Shown here in pieces: positions 11,700 through 24,945 of a stretch of DNA of 64,000 bases (positions are counted from its first letter, which is position 1; the number at the start of each line of letters is the position of its first letter). Under the pieces are notes generated by a model. That model was given only the letters and a program-made list of their open reading frames with translations. It made no database searches and was not told the DNA's origin. The DNA is from Thermothielavioides terrestris NRRL 8126 (taxonomy: Eukaryota; Ascomycota; Sordariomycetes; Sordariales; Chaetomiaceae), in the NCBI RefSeq assembly GCF_000226115.1, contig NC_016459.1, forward strand, positions 1,969,501 through 2,033,500, written 5' to 3'. Both the position numbers and the translations under genes were made by a program.

Positions 11700-14590
11700 C
11701 CCCCTTCTAGAATGTACAAGGACCTTTCACTACGATATTGTCTAGGTAGACTCGACAAACATCTAGGATAAAGTCACTAAAGATCGTCGTTATAGCCCAT
11801 TAAAACTAGGTAATAGAATTTATACCTCCTATTAGCAATATATATATATAGAAGAGACTAATCGACGTCGAGAAGGTCGTTAAATTGTAGCTCCGCTTAT
11901 CGAGATTAACCTAGTTGTAACTAGAGAAGAGATCTAGAAGAGACATTAGCTTATAGCTACTAAAGTCCTTACTAAATTCCTCTATAGTAGGCAGGACAAA
12001 AGCGTTGTAGATCGTTATAGCATTAGCCTTTTAAATATTATTAATAAGCTATAATCCATTATCCTTCTTAAGAACAAAGAACTAGTTATTACAATAGTTT
12101 ATATAACTATATTCGATAATCCTATATATTTGCCTCTCTCTAAGTAGATCAATGACCTTCTATATTAGCGGCTTTGGAATTAGAATAGACTTACTTTGCT
12201 AGGCCTTATATAAAATAGTCTTAATATACTAGGGTAGGACAATATCCTTATAGATACGTCTATACTTAGTGAAATCCTATATAAGCGTAGCTTCCTAGTT
12301 TTATAAGATCTTAGCGAACATCTCCTTTTCTAGCTTATTAAGGAAACTATCTATAGTAGTAAATATCGTTTAAAGGCGCTCTTTAATAAGCCTTAAGCCT
12401 AGTTTAAGATCTAAAAAACGAAGGACTATAAGATTGTCCTATTCCTTCTTGAACTATATCTTTGCTTTAGCCTTTGTAAACTACTTCTTTTACTATAATA
12501 GGTCTCCCTTTAGTATAGAGCTATCTAATAGTACTAAATCGACTAGCCGAACCTTATTTACAATATTCTTCTAGAGTATAAACGTCTTTAAAGTACGTTT
12601 GACCTTATATTTAAATTTCTATCTTAGTCTCTAGTTAGAAAAGGGGTTTCCAATTAAGGTCCCCCTCTTCCCTTTTAAATAGGACAACAATTTAATCTTC
12701 TTCTTCTTCTTTTATCTAGATAGAGAAGACGAAGAATAAGAACGTATAATGTGAAAAAGAGTGTTAAAGAGTAGTATATAGGACTTCTATAAAACGAAAT
12801 GAAAAACCGCTTTATCTATATTATTGTTAAAGAAACTAAGTATAGTCTCGCCTTCCTTTATCTCTACCTAGTTAGAGATTCTTTTAGGTCTCTTCGTTAA
12901 TCTCTAGAATTGCTTTTAAATAGCTAGTTATATTAGAGATAGTAGGCGATTCCACTAGGCGATCTTCTTAGAGACGATATACGTCTAGACTATCTTTCCC
13001 TCTATAAGTAGATTAGCAATAATTAGGTTATTATTATAGTAATTAAAGGTTAGAGCAGTATCTTTGACGAATAGTATACTAAGAATCGCTTTATATTTAT
13101 TAGTAGTATTCTTAGTTATAAAAAAATAAAGGTTAATACCGACTCCGCCTAGGTAAAGAGTGACCTAGGTCTCTCTAAGGAACAGTGCTAAGCTGTAAAG
13201 GCCCTTTGAAATAACTTTAGTAGGCTAGCATAGTAGCGTATACTTCTCGACAACGCTTATCGAAATATAGTTATATTCTAAACTAGAGTCGATTAGAGTA
13301 AGATACTTATTATAATAATCTTTCTCGAACTAGATATATAGAGTAGGAAGCGACTATATTCTTATTATCGTACTAAGTTCTATATACTATAAGACTAAAA
13401 GCGTTGAGATAGACTTCTAGAGTAGGATATAGATACGATTGTCAATATTGCTAGGTCGACCTTTACGAATCTAATGCTCTTAGAGACTTCCTATATAAAT
13501 GCTCTACGTACTATCTTTAGTAACTCTAAAGATCGTTAGAACCGTTTTAGTCTAGCTAGAGCGAGGACTATTAAGTATATTTACATTAGTATATAGAGCC
13601 TATATATAGACCCCTATGTCTTTTGGTATAGTAGATAGCTTATTAGGCTTAGGAATACTAGACCCCTTATAGTTGATAACCTTAATATTAGTGGAAATGC
13701 CCTATAGATATACAATTAGAGCGTCTTTGTACTTAGACGAGATATAAACTAAGTTGTTAAAGGTTAGACTAGTATTCGCCTTTATTGTAGTATAGATTAT
13801 ATCCTTTATATATAGAGGCAACGTAGCAACCTTCGGTATAGGCGGCTTAGACTATAGCTCCTCTTTCTTTATATAATTCGCTATAGCTAGGTTCTTTAGG
13901 ATAATCTAGCGAAGAGGCTTAGTAGAAGGCGTAGATATACCATCTATCTAAGTATCGTCTTCCCTTTTGTCTTTAGTGAACTAACGCTTAGTAAGTAGTA
14001 TACCCTAAACTATAGTCTCCACTTCCTTATTAGCTTCCTTTTTAGTTTAGTTAAAGAGAGGAAAAGGCAGTTAGTAGAATTCGTTAGCCTTTAACGTAGG
14101 CTATAGAACAACCTTCTAAGTTAAGATACAACCTCCCTCTATTAGAACTATATAAAACGACAATTGATTAGACGCTATATAATAGAAAGTGGAGGTAAGC
14201 TTAAGCTCCCCTTTGTATATAAGACGATTGATCGTTGTCTAGATAGTTGTAGGCTCCTAATATAGCTTAGGCTACTAGAGGTAGTGCTTGTTTAGCACTA
14301 GGGATATATTTAGTTTAAACGGGTAGCCATTTAGGCGCTTATACTTGTAACAATACGCCTAGTATATAGGATAGCTATTATACTATAGGCAATAGGCTAT
14401 ATATATAAGGACAAGCTAACTAATCTTTCTAGCCTCCTATATAGCGTTAACGTTGGCCTTTATAAAAGTAATTGTCTTAGCAAGTGTATAGCCCTTCTTG
14501 CTCCTATCGCTAAAGCAGTAGTCTATGTTTTTATAATATATTAGACCTATAGCTATAGCCTTTATAGCTTCTATACACTTGAGGACTATA
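11700..14590 (-). pseudogene. B1 pol remnant: protease and N-terminal RT, 3' half deleted
   Basis: This is the minus-strand counterpart of B2 pol. The protease active site reads LIDSSLEYN near 13294, where B2 has LIDFGLEYN; D-S-G is the family form, so each copy has lost a different base. RT is readable from about 12900 down to its YLDD box near 11745, with TAG/TAA stops throughout. Just after the box the frame ends in a deletion that removes the rest of RT, RNase H and integrase. Alignment by eye to B2 puts the break at about 22673 and 26925 in B2 coordinates. Confidence 0.75.
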
Positions 14591-15993
14591 TAATCCGAGT
14601 CACTGTAGTAGTAGCAATTGCTTAAACCTATATAGCTACTATAGCTAGGAGGACAATTGTCAATATATAGGCTTATAACGAAGCTAACGTATCTCTTCTA
14701 TAAGTGGCTCTGCTACTACTAGAAATATATCTAGAGCACCTTAATTTCGTTAAGAGTAGAATCTATACTATACAAACGAAGGGCCTTAATCTTCTACTTA
14801 AACTGTTTAGCGATCTTCTACTTCTAAATATATAGACGCTAGAGCTAATCAATTAGATTATCAATATCGTTAGGCGTAGGCGTAAAGGGCTTTTTTAGCT
14901 TCTCCTCCTTCTAGTCCTACAACTTAGGGGTCGCCTTAATAGTAGGTATAACCAGAGGGGAGTAGTACTTCTTTAGGTCGATCTTACGCTTATAGGTCTT
15001 AAGGAAGAGGTCTCCTACGTTGATGCCTTTCTAGAGAGCTTCTTAAATGAACTTAAAAAAGTCTATTTACTTCGCTTTATAGATAGACTCCTCCTTAGGT
15101 CCTTTTTTAGAACTTTAGTAGTCCTTAAGAGCTACCTAAATACGCTAATTGAGTATACGCTATATAGTTAGGACGATAATATACTTTATCTCCTTGTAAA
15201 CCTTAGTAAAGGCGACAATAAATGTATAGTCGATTAGCTTAAGATAGTTGTAGATAACCTTGCTAACTAGCTAATATCGCTCTTTAATTAGATCGTATAG
15301 ATATCTCCTATTACTATATTGCTTAGAATCGTTGCCCTTTTAACGCTTTAGGAACTTAGCTTTAAAAGTAGCCTAGGTTTTCTAATCCTTAGACTCCTAG
15401 TAATAGATAATAAGTTGGATCGTAGTATTGCACTAAAGCTCGAACAAGTATATATAGGTCTTGTTATTAGTAATCTAATAAGCCTTATATATCTCTTTAA
15501 AGGTCTTGATCTAATATATAGTATTCTAACTAGAGAAGTAGCTTTAAAGGCTAGTCTTCGCTAAGGTTAAAAAGATTACGCTAAACATAGTAGTAAAAAT
15601 ATATTTAATTATCTTCTTTAAAGCTTTAGCTTTAGAGAGACTAGAAAGTATTACTATAAGTACCTCTATATAGATAGGCGGAGTAGAGGTATCTAGCGAA
15701 GATAGAAGGGGTGTCTACGCTACTTTAGCTAGGTCTTCTTTGCTTAGTATACTTTAGAAAAGCTATAAGATAGATATATCCTTAGACTCTCCTTCGAAGG
15801 TTAGTGTTAAGATTAATAATAGTGTAGAGGTCGACAAGATTCTTAGAGCTTCTATAGATAGTATATATATATATATCGCTAGAGCCTAGTTATTAAACGT
15901 TTAGCTATCGTCTTTAAGAAAGGCAACGACTATATTAATAGACTATAAAAAGACTAATATATATACTTCTATAGGAATATCGACTCTTTCGAC
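14563..15993 (-). pseudogene. B1 gag (RIP-damaged)
   Basis: This is the inverted counterpart of B2 gag (18400-19830), aligned base by base over most of its length. The frame is broken only by TAG/TAA stops and carries the same capsid-like helices and Lys/Glu-rich region. The start was taken from the position of the B2 reading and is approximate. Confidence 0.65.
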
Positions 15994-16741
15994 GTCTATC
16001 TAAAGGAAGAAAACCTCTTAAAAAGCTAGGTTCCTTTAAAATATATAGTCTAAATACCCTAAAGGATAACTATAGGTTCTTTATAGATTACTTAGATACC
16101 TCTAGCAACTAATATACTAAACCCAACTAGTGTAATAGCGGTAAAAGTATAGCTTTTAAAAAAGAAAAGCAAATGTCTATACTAAGACCTTATATCTAAT
16201 ATAAAATAGTGCTAGATATACTATTAGAAGGAGCTAAGTATTATAAAGGTATAGTCCTAAGTTTAGAAGCTTACGAATAGCTACTACGCTTAACTACTTT
16301 TGTAACTAGTTCAACTAAACTAAAGAAGAAAATGATAATCGATAAAAATTCTACCTTTATCTCTACTTAAGAGGATAGAATTATTGTCTTTTGATTAGGT
16401 TAGCGTTTTACAACTGCTATATCGATAATAACGAAACCTCAATAGGTCTTCGAAGTATTAGAGATAATAGAATATCTTTTCAATGCCCTATACCGTCTAG
16501 GCAAAGGAAGGTCTCCTAGGACAAGCTTTTAACAGACCTCTAAAACGTATATACCTCAATAGGTTTCTACGCTTTCTAGAGATGCTAGTATCGATATACT
16601 AGAGCCTCAATAGGTTAGCTATATCGTCGTCGTATAGCTATTAATATAGCATTGTATAGTTCTATAGTCTTAGAAGACTTTATAGTCTATACTATCCTAT
16701 TTAGATATAGAGCTAAGCTCCTCCCTAATTAAACCCCTATT
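15994..16741 (-). other. B1 leader with CCTATTGAGG motifs
   Basis: This noncoding stretch lies between 5' LTR and gag. Three copies of CCTATTGAGG (minus strand) lie at 16437-16446, 16554-16563 and 16605-16614. B2 has four versions of the same motif in its leader, so the repeats predate both insertions. Confidence 0.6.
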
Positions 16742-17160
16742 TAAAATAGTGTAAACCTCTATACTAACCTACTCTACTATACCTAGGACTAGGTATATAA
16801 GATAGCTCCTAAAGGAATATAGTATCCCTCTAGACGAATGAAGATAGTATATATCGAATAGTAGGAAGGATGTCTTCTAAGAGGAAGATATATAGCTTAG
16901 ATATGTTTAGTAGAATATAGTAGAAAGATAAGAGACAATAAGAATGTAGTTAGAGCTTAATAGCTTAAATGTCTATCGTCTAGACAGAGGTAGGACAATG
17001 AAAGGAAAGGCTTAATAGCCCTCTTAGAAGAAGGAAAACCACTAACGTAGTATTAACGAATATATATTGACAACTACTTAATGTCTTTCTTAATGATAAA
17101 GAAGATAGGCTTAGCCTACTTAAATATATATGATTAGAGGGCTAGACCCCTTAGCAACGA
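16742..17160 (-). repeat. B1 5' LTR, positions 68 to end
   Basis: This 419-bp piece is an inverted B LTR that lacks its first 67 bases. The missing part is at 49720-49786. Together they give 486 bp, against 487 bp for the intact B LTRs. B2 lies between the two pieces, flanked by the target duplication ATAT (17161-17164) and ATAC (49720-49723). Confidence 0.88.
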
Positions 17161-17164
17161 ATAT

Positions 17165-17651
17165 TGAATTAGGGCGATAGACTACTTAGACGTAGGGACC
17201 TAGTTTTTCTATTCGTTTCAGTATATTGTATTCGTTGCTAGAGGGTCTAGCCCTCTAATCATCTATATTTAAGTGGGCTAAGCCTATTTTCTTCGTCATT
17301 AAGCAAGACATTAAGTAGTTGTGAATATACGTTTATTAACACTACGTTGGTGGTTCTCCTTTTTCTAAGAAGGCTATCGAGCCTCTCCTTTTATTGTCCT
17401 ACCTTTGTCTAGACGATAGGCATTTAAGCTATTAAGCTCTAACTATATTCTTATTGTCTTTTGTCTTTCTACTATATCCTACTAGATATATCTAAGCTAT
17501 ATATCTTCCTCTTAGAAGACATCCTTCCTACTACTTAATACGTATTATCTTCATCCGTCTAGAAGGATACTACATTCCTTTAAGAGCTATTTTATATACC
17601 TAGTCCTAGGTGTAGTAGGGTAGGTTAGTATAGAAGTTTTATACTATTTCA
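17165..17651 (+). repeat. B2 5' LTR
   Basis: This 487-bp LTR starts TGAATTAGGGCGATAG and ends in a form of CACTATTTCA. It is equal in length to the copy at 49233. The short palindrome-like arrangement at 17100-17230 arises because this LTR landed in an inverted LTR of the same family. Confidence 0.92.
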
Positions 17652-18399
17652 AATAAGGGCTTAATCGGGGAGGAGCTTAGCTCTATATCTAAATAGGACA
17701 ATATAGACTATAAAGTCTTCTAAGATTATAGAACTATACAATACTATATTAATAGCTATACAACGACGATATAGCCGACCTATTGAGGCTTTGGTATACC
17801 GATACTAGTATCTCTAGGAGGTGTAGAAACCTATTGAGGCGTATACGTTCTAGGGGTCTATTGAGACCTTGTCCTAGGAGACCTTCCTTTGCCTAGACAG
17901 CGTAGAGCATTGAAAAGATATCTCGTTAGCCCTAATATTTCGAAGACCTATTGAAGCTTTGTTATTATCGATATAATAGTTGTAAAACGCTAATCTAATC
18001 GAAAGACGATAGTTCTATCCTTCTAAGTAGAGATAGAGGTAGAATTTTTATCGATCATTATTTTCTTCTCTAGTCTAGCTAAACCAGTTATAGAAGTAGT
18101 TAAACGTAGTAGCTACTTACAAGCTTCTAAGCTTAGGACTATACTTTTATAACACTTAGCTCTTTCTAATAGTATATCTAGTACTATTTTATATTAGATA
18201 CAAGGTCTTAGTATAGACTTTTGCTTTTCTTCTTAAGAGCTATACTCTTACTGCTATTATACTAGTTGGATTTAATATATTAGTTGCTAGGGGTATCTAG
18301 GTAATTTATAAAGAACCTATAGTTATCCTTTAGAGTATTTAGACTATATATTTCAAAGGAACCTAGCTTTTTAAAAGGTTTTCTTCCTTTAGATAGACG
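17652..18399 (+). other. B2 leader with four CCTATTGAGG-type motifs
   Basis: This noncoding region lies between LTR and gag. Versions of CCTATTGAGG occur at 17779-17788, 17830-17839, 17857-17866 and 17947-17956. No clear tRNA-type primer-binding site follows the LTR, where the sequence reads AATAAGGGCTTAATCGG. B1 carries the corresponding region. Confidence 0.55.
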
Positions 18400-19830
18400 T
18401 CGAAGAAGTCGACATTTCTATAGAAGTGTATATATTAGTCTTTTTATAGTCTATCAATATAATTATTGCCTTTCTCGAAGACGATAGCTAAGCGTCTAAT
18501 GACTAGGCTCTAGCGATATATACGTATATTGTCTATAGAAGCTCTAGGAATCCTATCGACCTCTATAACACTATTAATCTTAACGCCAACCTCTAAAGGA
18601 GAGTCTAAGGATATATTTGTCTTATAGCTTTTCTAAGGTATATTAAGCGAAGAAGACCTAGCTAAAGTAGTATAAACACCCTTTCCGTCTTCGCTAGATA
18701 CCTCTACTCCGCCTATCTATACGGAGGTACCTATAGTAATACCTTCTAGTCTCTCTAAAGCCAAAGCTCTAAAGAAGATAATTAAGTACGTTCTTACTAC
18801 TATACTTAGTATAACCTTTCCGACCTTAACGAAGGCTAGCCTTTAGGGCTACTTCTCTAGTTAGAATGCTATACGATAGATTAAGACTTTTAAAGAGATA
18901 TACGAGGCTTATTAGGTTACTAATGACAAGACCTATATATATCTATTTAAACTTTAGTACGACACTATAATTTAGCCTATTATCTGTTATTAGGAGAAAA
19001 AGGACTAAGAGACCTAGGTAGCTTTCAAGGCTAAGTTCCTAAAGCGCTAGAAGGACAACGATCCTAAGTAGTATAGTAACGAAGGTTACCTTTATAATCT
19101 AATTGAAAGGAGATACTAGCTAGTCGGCAAGGTTATCTACGACCACTTCGAGTTGATCGACTATATATATACTATCGCCCTAGCCAAAGTTTACGAGGAG
19201 CTATAGTATATAATCGTTCTAACTATATAGTATATACTTGATTAGTAGATCTAGGTAGCTCTTAAGGACCGCTAGCGTACTTTGAAGAAAGACGACAAGG
19301 ACTCTATCTACATTGCGAAGTAGGTAGACTTCTTTAAGTTCGTTTAGGATGCTCTTTAGAAGGGTCTTAATATAGAAGACCTCTTTCTTAAGACCTATAA
19401 GCGTAAGATCGATCTATAGAAGTACTACTCGCCTTTAGCTACGCTTGTTGTTAAGACGACTCCTAAGCTATAGAAGTAGGAAGAGGAGGAGCTAAAGAAA
19501 GCTCTTATATTTATATCTAACGATATCGACGATCTAGCTAATTAGCTCTAGCGTCTATATATCTAGAAGTAGAAGATTGCTAAGCAGTTTGAATGGAAGA
19601 TCGAAGCCCTCCGTTTATATAGAATCGATCCTACTCCTAATAAGATTAAGGTTCTCTAGATATATTTCCAATAGCGGAGCTGTTTATAGAAGAGACGTAT
19701 TACCTTCGTCACTAGCCTATATATTGATAGTCGTCCTCCTAGCTATAGTAGACCTATAAGCTCTAGCTATTGCTACTATTGCAGTGACTCTAACTATATA
19801 GTCTACTCGATTATATAGAAGCTATAAAAG
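18400..19830 (+). pseudogene. B2 gag (RIP-damaged)
   Basis: This is a frame 1 reading with TAG/TAA stops. The N-terminus is Pro/Ser/Thr-rich near 18680-18760. A capsid-like helical part follows (SSQNAIRQIKTFKEIYEAY at about 18860), then a Lys/Glu-rich region near 19460-19580. A CX2C half-knuckle (CYYCSDSN, followed by Tyr where His is expected) lies at about 19772-19800. The frame then passes to frame 3, the pol frame, near 19800-19830. The start codon is not identifiable and the left limit is approximate. Confidence 0.7.
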
Positions 19831-22800
19831 CTATAGCTATAAGTCTAATATATCGTAAGGGTATAGACTACTACTTTAGCGATAGAAGTAAGAAGGGCTA
19901 TATACTAGCTAAGACGATTACCTTTACAAAGGCAGATGTTAATAGTATATAAGAGGTCGGTAAGATTGGCTAGCTCGTTCTTATATATATAGCGTATTGC
20001 CTACAATATAATAGCTACCCTATATACTAGGTATACTGTTATAAGTATAAGCGTCTAAATAGCTACCTATTTAAGCTAGATATATCCCTAGTACTAAATA
20101 AGCACTACCTCTAATAGCCTAAGCTGTATTAGAAGCTTATAACCATCTAGACGACGATTAATCGTCTTATATACAAAGGGGAGCTTAAACTTACCTCCGC
20201 CTTCCATTATATAGCGTCTAATCAGTTGTCGTTTTACACAGTCTCGTCAAAGGAAGGTCGTATCTTAACTTAGAAGGTTGTCCTACGACCTATACTAAAG
20301 GCTAATAAATTCTACTAACTGCCTCTTCCTCTCTCTAACTAGGCTAAGGGGGAAGCTAAGGAGGAAGTAGACGAGAAAGCGGAGACTATACTTCAAAGTA
20401 TATTGCCTACTAAGCGTTGGTTTACTAAGGATAAAAGGGAAGATAACTTCTAGATAGGCGGCACTCTTATATCTCTAACAGAGCCTCCTTGTATAACCAT
20501 CCTTAAGAACCTAGCTATAGCGAATCGTATAAAGAAAGAGGAGCTATAATCTAAGCCGCCTATACCGAAGGTTGCTACGTTGCCTCTATATATAAAGGAT
20601 ACGATCTATACTACAATAAAGGCGAAGACTAGTATAACCTTTAACGACTTAGTCTATATCTCGCCTAAGTATAAAGACACTTTGATTATATACTTATAGG
20701 GCATTTCTACTAATGTCGAGGTTATTAACTATAAAGGGTCTAGTGTTTCTAAGCCTAATGGACTAGCTACTATATTAAAAGATATAGAGGTCTATATATA
20801 GGCTCTATATATTAATATAAATATATTTAATAGTCTTTGCTCTAGTTAGACTAAGACGGTTCTAGCGATCTTCAAAGTTACTAAGGACAGTGTATAGGGT
20901 ATCTATATAGGAAGCCTCTAGGAGCGTTAGATTTGTAAAGGTCTACCTAGAGACGTTGACGATTATATTTATACTCTACTCTAGAAGTTTATCTCAACGC
21001 TTTCAGTCTTATAGTGTATAGAACTTAGTATAATAATAAGAGTATAGTCGCTTCCTACTCTATATATCTAGTTTAAAAAAAGTTATTATAATAAGTATCT
21101 TGCTTTGATCGACTTTGGTTTAGAGTACAACTATATCTTAATAAGCGTTATTAAGAAGTATATACTACTGTACTAGCCTACTAAGGTCATTTTGAAGGGC
21201 CTTTATAGCTTAGCACTATTCTTTAGAAAGATCTAGGTCACTCTTTACCTAAATAGAGTTGATATTAACCTTTACTTCTTTATAACTAAGGACATTGCTA
21301 GTAGGTATAAAGTAATTTTTAGTATACTATTTGTTAAGGACATTGCTCTAACCTTCGATTATTATAATAGCAACCTAATTACTACTAATCTACTTATAAA
21401 GGGAAAGATAATCTAGGTATATATTGTCTCTAAGAAGATTGCCTAGTAGAATCGCCTACTATCTTTGATATAACTAGCCGTCTAGGAGCAATTCTAGAGA
21501 TTGACGAAGAGTTCTAGAAGAATCCTTAACTAGGCAAAGATAGAGGAAGGCGAGACTACCCTTAGTTTCTTTAACAATAATGCGGATAAAGCGGTTTTTT
21601 ATTTCGTTTTATAGAAATCCTATATACTGCTCTTTAACGCTTTTTTCTACGTTGTATATTCTTATTCTTTATCTTCTCCGTTTAGATAGACGAAGATCGA
21701 ATTATTATCCTATTTAAAAGGGAAGAGGGGGACCCTAGTTAGAAACCCCTTTTCTAATTAGAGGCTAAAGTAGGAATTTAAATATAAGGTTAGATATACC
21801 TTAAAGACGTTTATACTCTAGAAGAATATTATAAACAAGGTTTAACTAGTTGATTTAGTACTATCGGATAGCTCTATACTAAAGAGAGACCTATTGTAGT
21901 AAGAGAAGTAGTTTACGAAGGCTAAGGCGAAGATATAGTTTAAAAAGGAATAGGACGATCTTATAGTTCCCTATTTCTTAGATCTTAAACTAGGCTCGAG
22001 GCTTACCAAGGAGCGCCTTTAAGCAATACTCACTACTATAGATAGTTTCTTCAATAAGCTAGAAAAGGAGATGTTCGTTATAATCTTATAAAACTAGGAA
22101 GCTACGCTTATATAGGATTTTATTGAGTATAGATATATTTATAAAGATATTATTCTACCTTAGTATATTAAGACTATCCTATATAAGGCCTAGTAGAGTA
22201 AGTCTATTCCAATTCTAAAGCCGTTAATATAGAAGGTTATTAATCTACTTAGAGAGAGGCAGATATATAGGATTATCGAATATAGCTATATAAGCTATTA
22301 TAATAACTAGTTCCTTGTTCTTAAGAAGGATAGTAGATTATAGCTTATTAATAATACTTAAAAGGCCAATGCTATAACGATCTATAACGCTTTTGTCCTA
22401 CCTACTCTAGAGGAATTTAGTAAGGACTTCGATAGTTGTAAACTAATATCTCTCCTAGATCTCTTCTCTAGTTACGACTAGGTCAATCTTAATAAGCAGA
22501 GCTATAATTTAACAACCTTTTCGACGCTAATTAGTCTCTTCTATATATATATACTATCGATAGGAGGTATAAATTCCATTGCTTAGTTCTAGCAGGCTAT
22601 AATAACGATCTTTAGTAACTTTATCTCAAATATCTATTAAGTCTACCTAGACGATATTATAGTAAAAGGTCCTCGATCTAATTATAATAGCTATCTAGAC
22701 GGAGAGGGATATTATAAATTTATTGTCGAATATCTTAAGAACATTGATATAATATTGCTAAATATAGAGTTAGTAAATATAACTATTGCTATAGTAAAGT

Positions 22801-24794
22801 CGAAGTAAATGTAGCTAAAAACGGTTTTACTTAGTTATCTTTATATACCTAATAGGCGCCTTTCTAAAGAAGCGAAAGTGATTAAAATAAAGGAGTAGAA
22901 GACCTATTCTAATATAAAGGAGGTATATACCTTCGTTAGAATAGTCGGATACTACTAGATTTAGATTAAAGGCTTTACAATTATCGTAATTCCTCTTTAT
23001 ATCCTAATAAAGAAAGATACTAAATAGACTTAGGGGCCTACTAAGTAGAAGGCGATAGACGAGCTAAAGGAGAAAATCACTATTGCTTTAGTCTTTACAA
23101 CGCTCGTCTATAGCGATCTATAGTATAGTATAATCTTCTTAGTTTATAATACTAGTATCTTTAGCTAAGGAGGTATACTCAAGTAGATTAGTCCTAATAG
23201 CAAGAGACACCTATATAGGTTCGAGAGCGGTATCTAGTTAGAGGTAGAAAAGCAGTATAATACTATAAAGAAGGAGCTAAGGGGGCTACTCTTCTTTCTA
23301 AAGCGTTTTCGCTACTACTTTTTTAATATATATTTCACTATAGAGATCGATACTCTAGTTCTAGTCCATTAGCTCAATAGTACTATAAACGATATTCTAG
23401 ATACTTTTATAATGCGCTAGATTGCTTAGATCCGCTTATTCGACTTCGAAGTCAAGTATATCCTAGGTCCTAAAAACGTTGTAGCCAACGCGTTGTCCTA
23501 TAAGCCGCCTAGGCCCTTTAACTATATAGAGAAGGAGTCGAAGGAGGATATCAATAACTAGGTCGATGCTTAAATCTTTGCTAACTATATAGGCGAAGAG
23601 ACTTTGTATCTAAAGGGGAAGCTAGAACCTATCTGCCTTTAGGATAGTTACTTCTAGCGTTCCTAGGATATTACCTACTTCTTATTAACGATAGAAGCTC
23701 CACCTAGCTACAGTCTATACTAGAAGCGACGTTAGTTTAAAAGAGAAGTGTTGAAGTACTTTGTTGAGGATCATTACCTTTTCCTCTAAAGTACGAATTA
23801 TATATAGTGTTATAGGCGTATTATTAACACCTCTAAGGAGAGGCGTTTAATCTTCGACCAATATTACAATGAAGTTGGCTATTATAGAAGGGAGCTAATA
23901 TATTGACAAATGACGAACTACTACTATTAGTATAATATATACGAAGATATAGCGAACTAGATTTAGGCTTATACCCTATATTAAGCGTATAATGCCCAAA
24001 GGTTCGAGGAAGCGGCAGGTTGGATAGCGCCTCTGCCTTTTCCTTTTACTAAATAGCACCTCGATATCTAATATATACCATTTAGCTATAGGGAGAAGAA
24101 GTGTTTCCTCGTCGAGGCCTATAACGATCTTATAGGATATATTGAGGCTAAGATTCTACTAAACAAGTCCTCTAAGTCCGTTAAGTCCTTTATCTTATAG
24201 TATATCCTTTGTCGCTAGGGTTACCCTATAGTTATAGTTGTTGACAAAGGCTTTAAATTTAAAGGCGAAGTTAAGGAAATCCTTTATAAGCTAGGTATTA
24301 AAAGAGTTATTATCTTACTATATAATTCGCATATAAATAGCGTAAATGAGGCTAGCTATATCCTAATTACTACCTTATTTATAAAGATGACTAATAGTAT
24401 AGGAAAAAAGTAGAGGGAGCTCCTTCTATATATTTTATATATAGATCGTATAACTGTTAAGGGCTTTTATAGAATATCTCCTTTCTTTCTTACCTACAAT
24501 TATAAGCCTATTAGTCTAGTCGAGTTTAATGTTCCTATATAGCGAATTCTTGCCTAGGACTCTATCTACGCCTAGTTAGAGGAAGAAGATTCTACGAAGG
24601 TCTATACAAAGCTCATTGCCCTCTATACCTATACCCTCTAGAAAGCAGAGTATAATTATAAGATTGCTACTAAATAGGTTGCTATAGCCTATAAAAAGAT
24701 AGCTAAACACTATAATAAGGCTTATAAACGTAAGTTTCGCCCTAAAAATGTAGTTATATCTATTGATAATCTTATCTTTGTCTACAACAATGTA
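19800..24794 (+). pseudogene. B2 pol, part 1: protease, RT, RNase H, integrase core (RIP-damaged)
   Basis: Frame 3 runs through the whole stretch. A long linker (19830-21050) precedes a protease with LIDFGLEYN near 21099. RT follows: SYDQVNLNKQSYNLTTF at about 22470 and the catalytic YLDDIIVKGP at 22644-22673. RNase H covers about 23090-23510, ending GPKNVVANALS. Integrase follows with its zinc-finger Cys pair decayed, first Asp in HLDIQYIPF (about 24060), second Asp in VVDKGFKFKG (about 24240) and Glu in NEASYILI (about 24350). The order RT, RNase H, integrase marks a Ty3/gypsy element. The mariner interrupts it after VYNNV at 24794. Confidence 0.85.
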
Positions 24795-24828
24795 CACTAA
24801 AGAGATGGTTAAAAAGTAGATTTACACT
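24795..24828 (+). repeat. Mariner left terminal inverted repeat
   Basis: The left end reads CACTAAAGAGATGG and then the conserved GTTAAAAAGTAGATTTACACT. It matches the reverse complement of 26188-26220, with a few transitions near the outer end. Confidence 0.88.
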
Positions 24829-24945
24829 TGGCCCACTCGACCTATTTATACGTTGTATACGCGCCTTAGCCTCGACCACCCTCTTTTCTTCCAACTACTA
24901 CAACTTCGTTAATTGTAAGCTAAAATACAAGCTTTTAAGCTAGAA

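Larger units (their letters stand above)
10288..17160 (-). mobile_element. LTR element B1, internal part and most of 5' LTR (minus strand)
   Basis: This copy of family B is matched over most of its length, inverted, by B2 (17652-28370). It was inserted in the LINE: its 5' LTR starts at 49786, next to a possible ATAG target duplication (49787-49790). The LTR was then split by B2. Within B1 the RT C-terminus, RNase H and integrase are missing: the sequence jumps at about 11700 from just after the RT YLDD box to the region that in B2 begins near 26925. The left end is cut by element D, so the rest of B1 should lie left of base 1. Confidence 0.8.
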
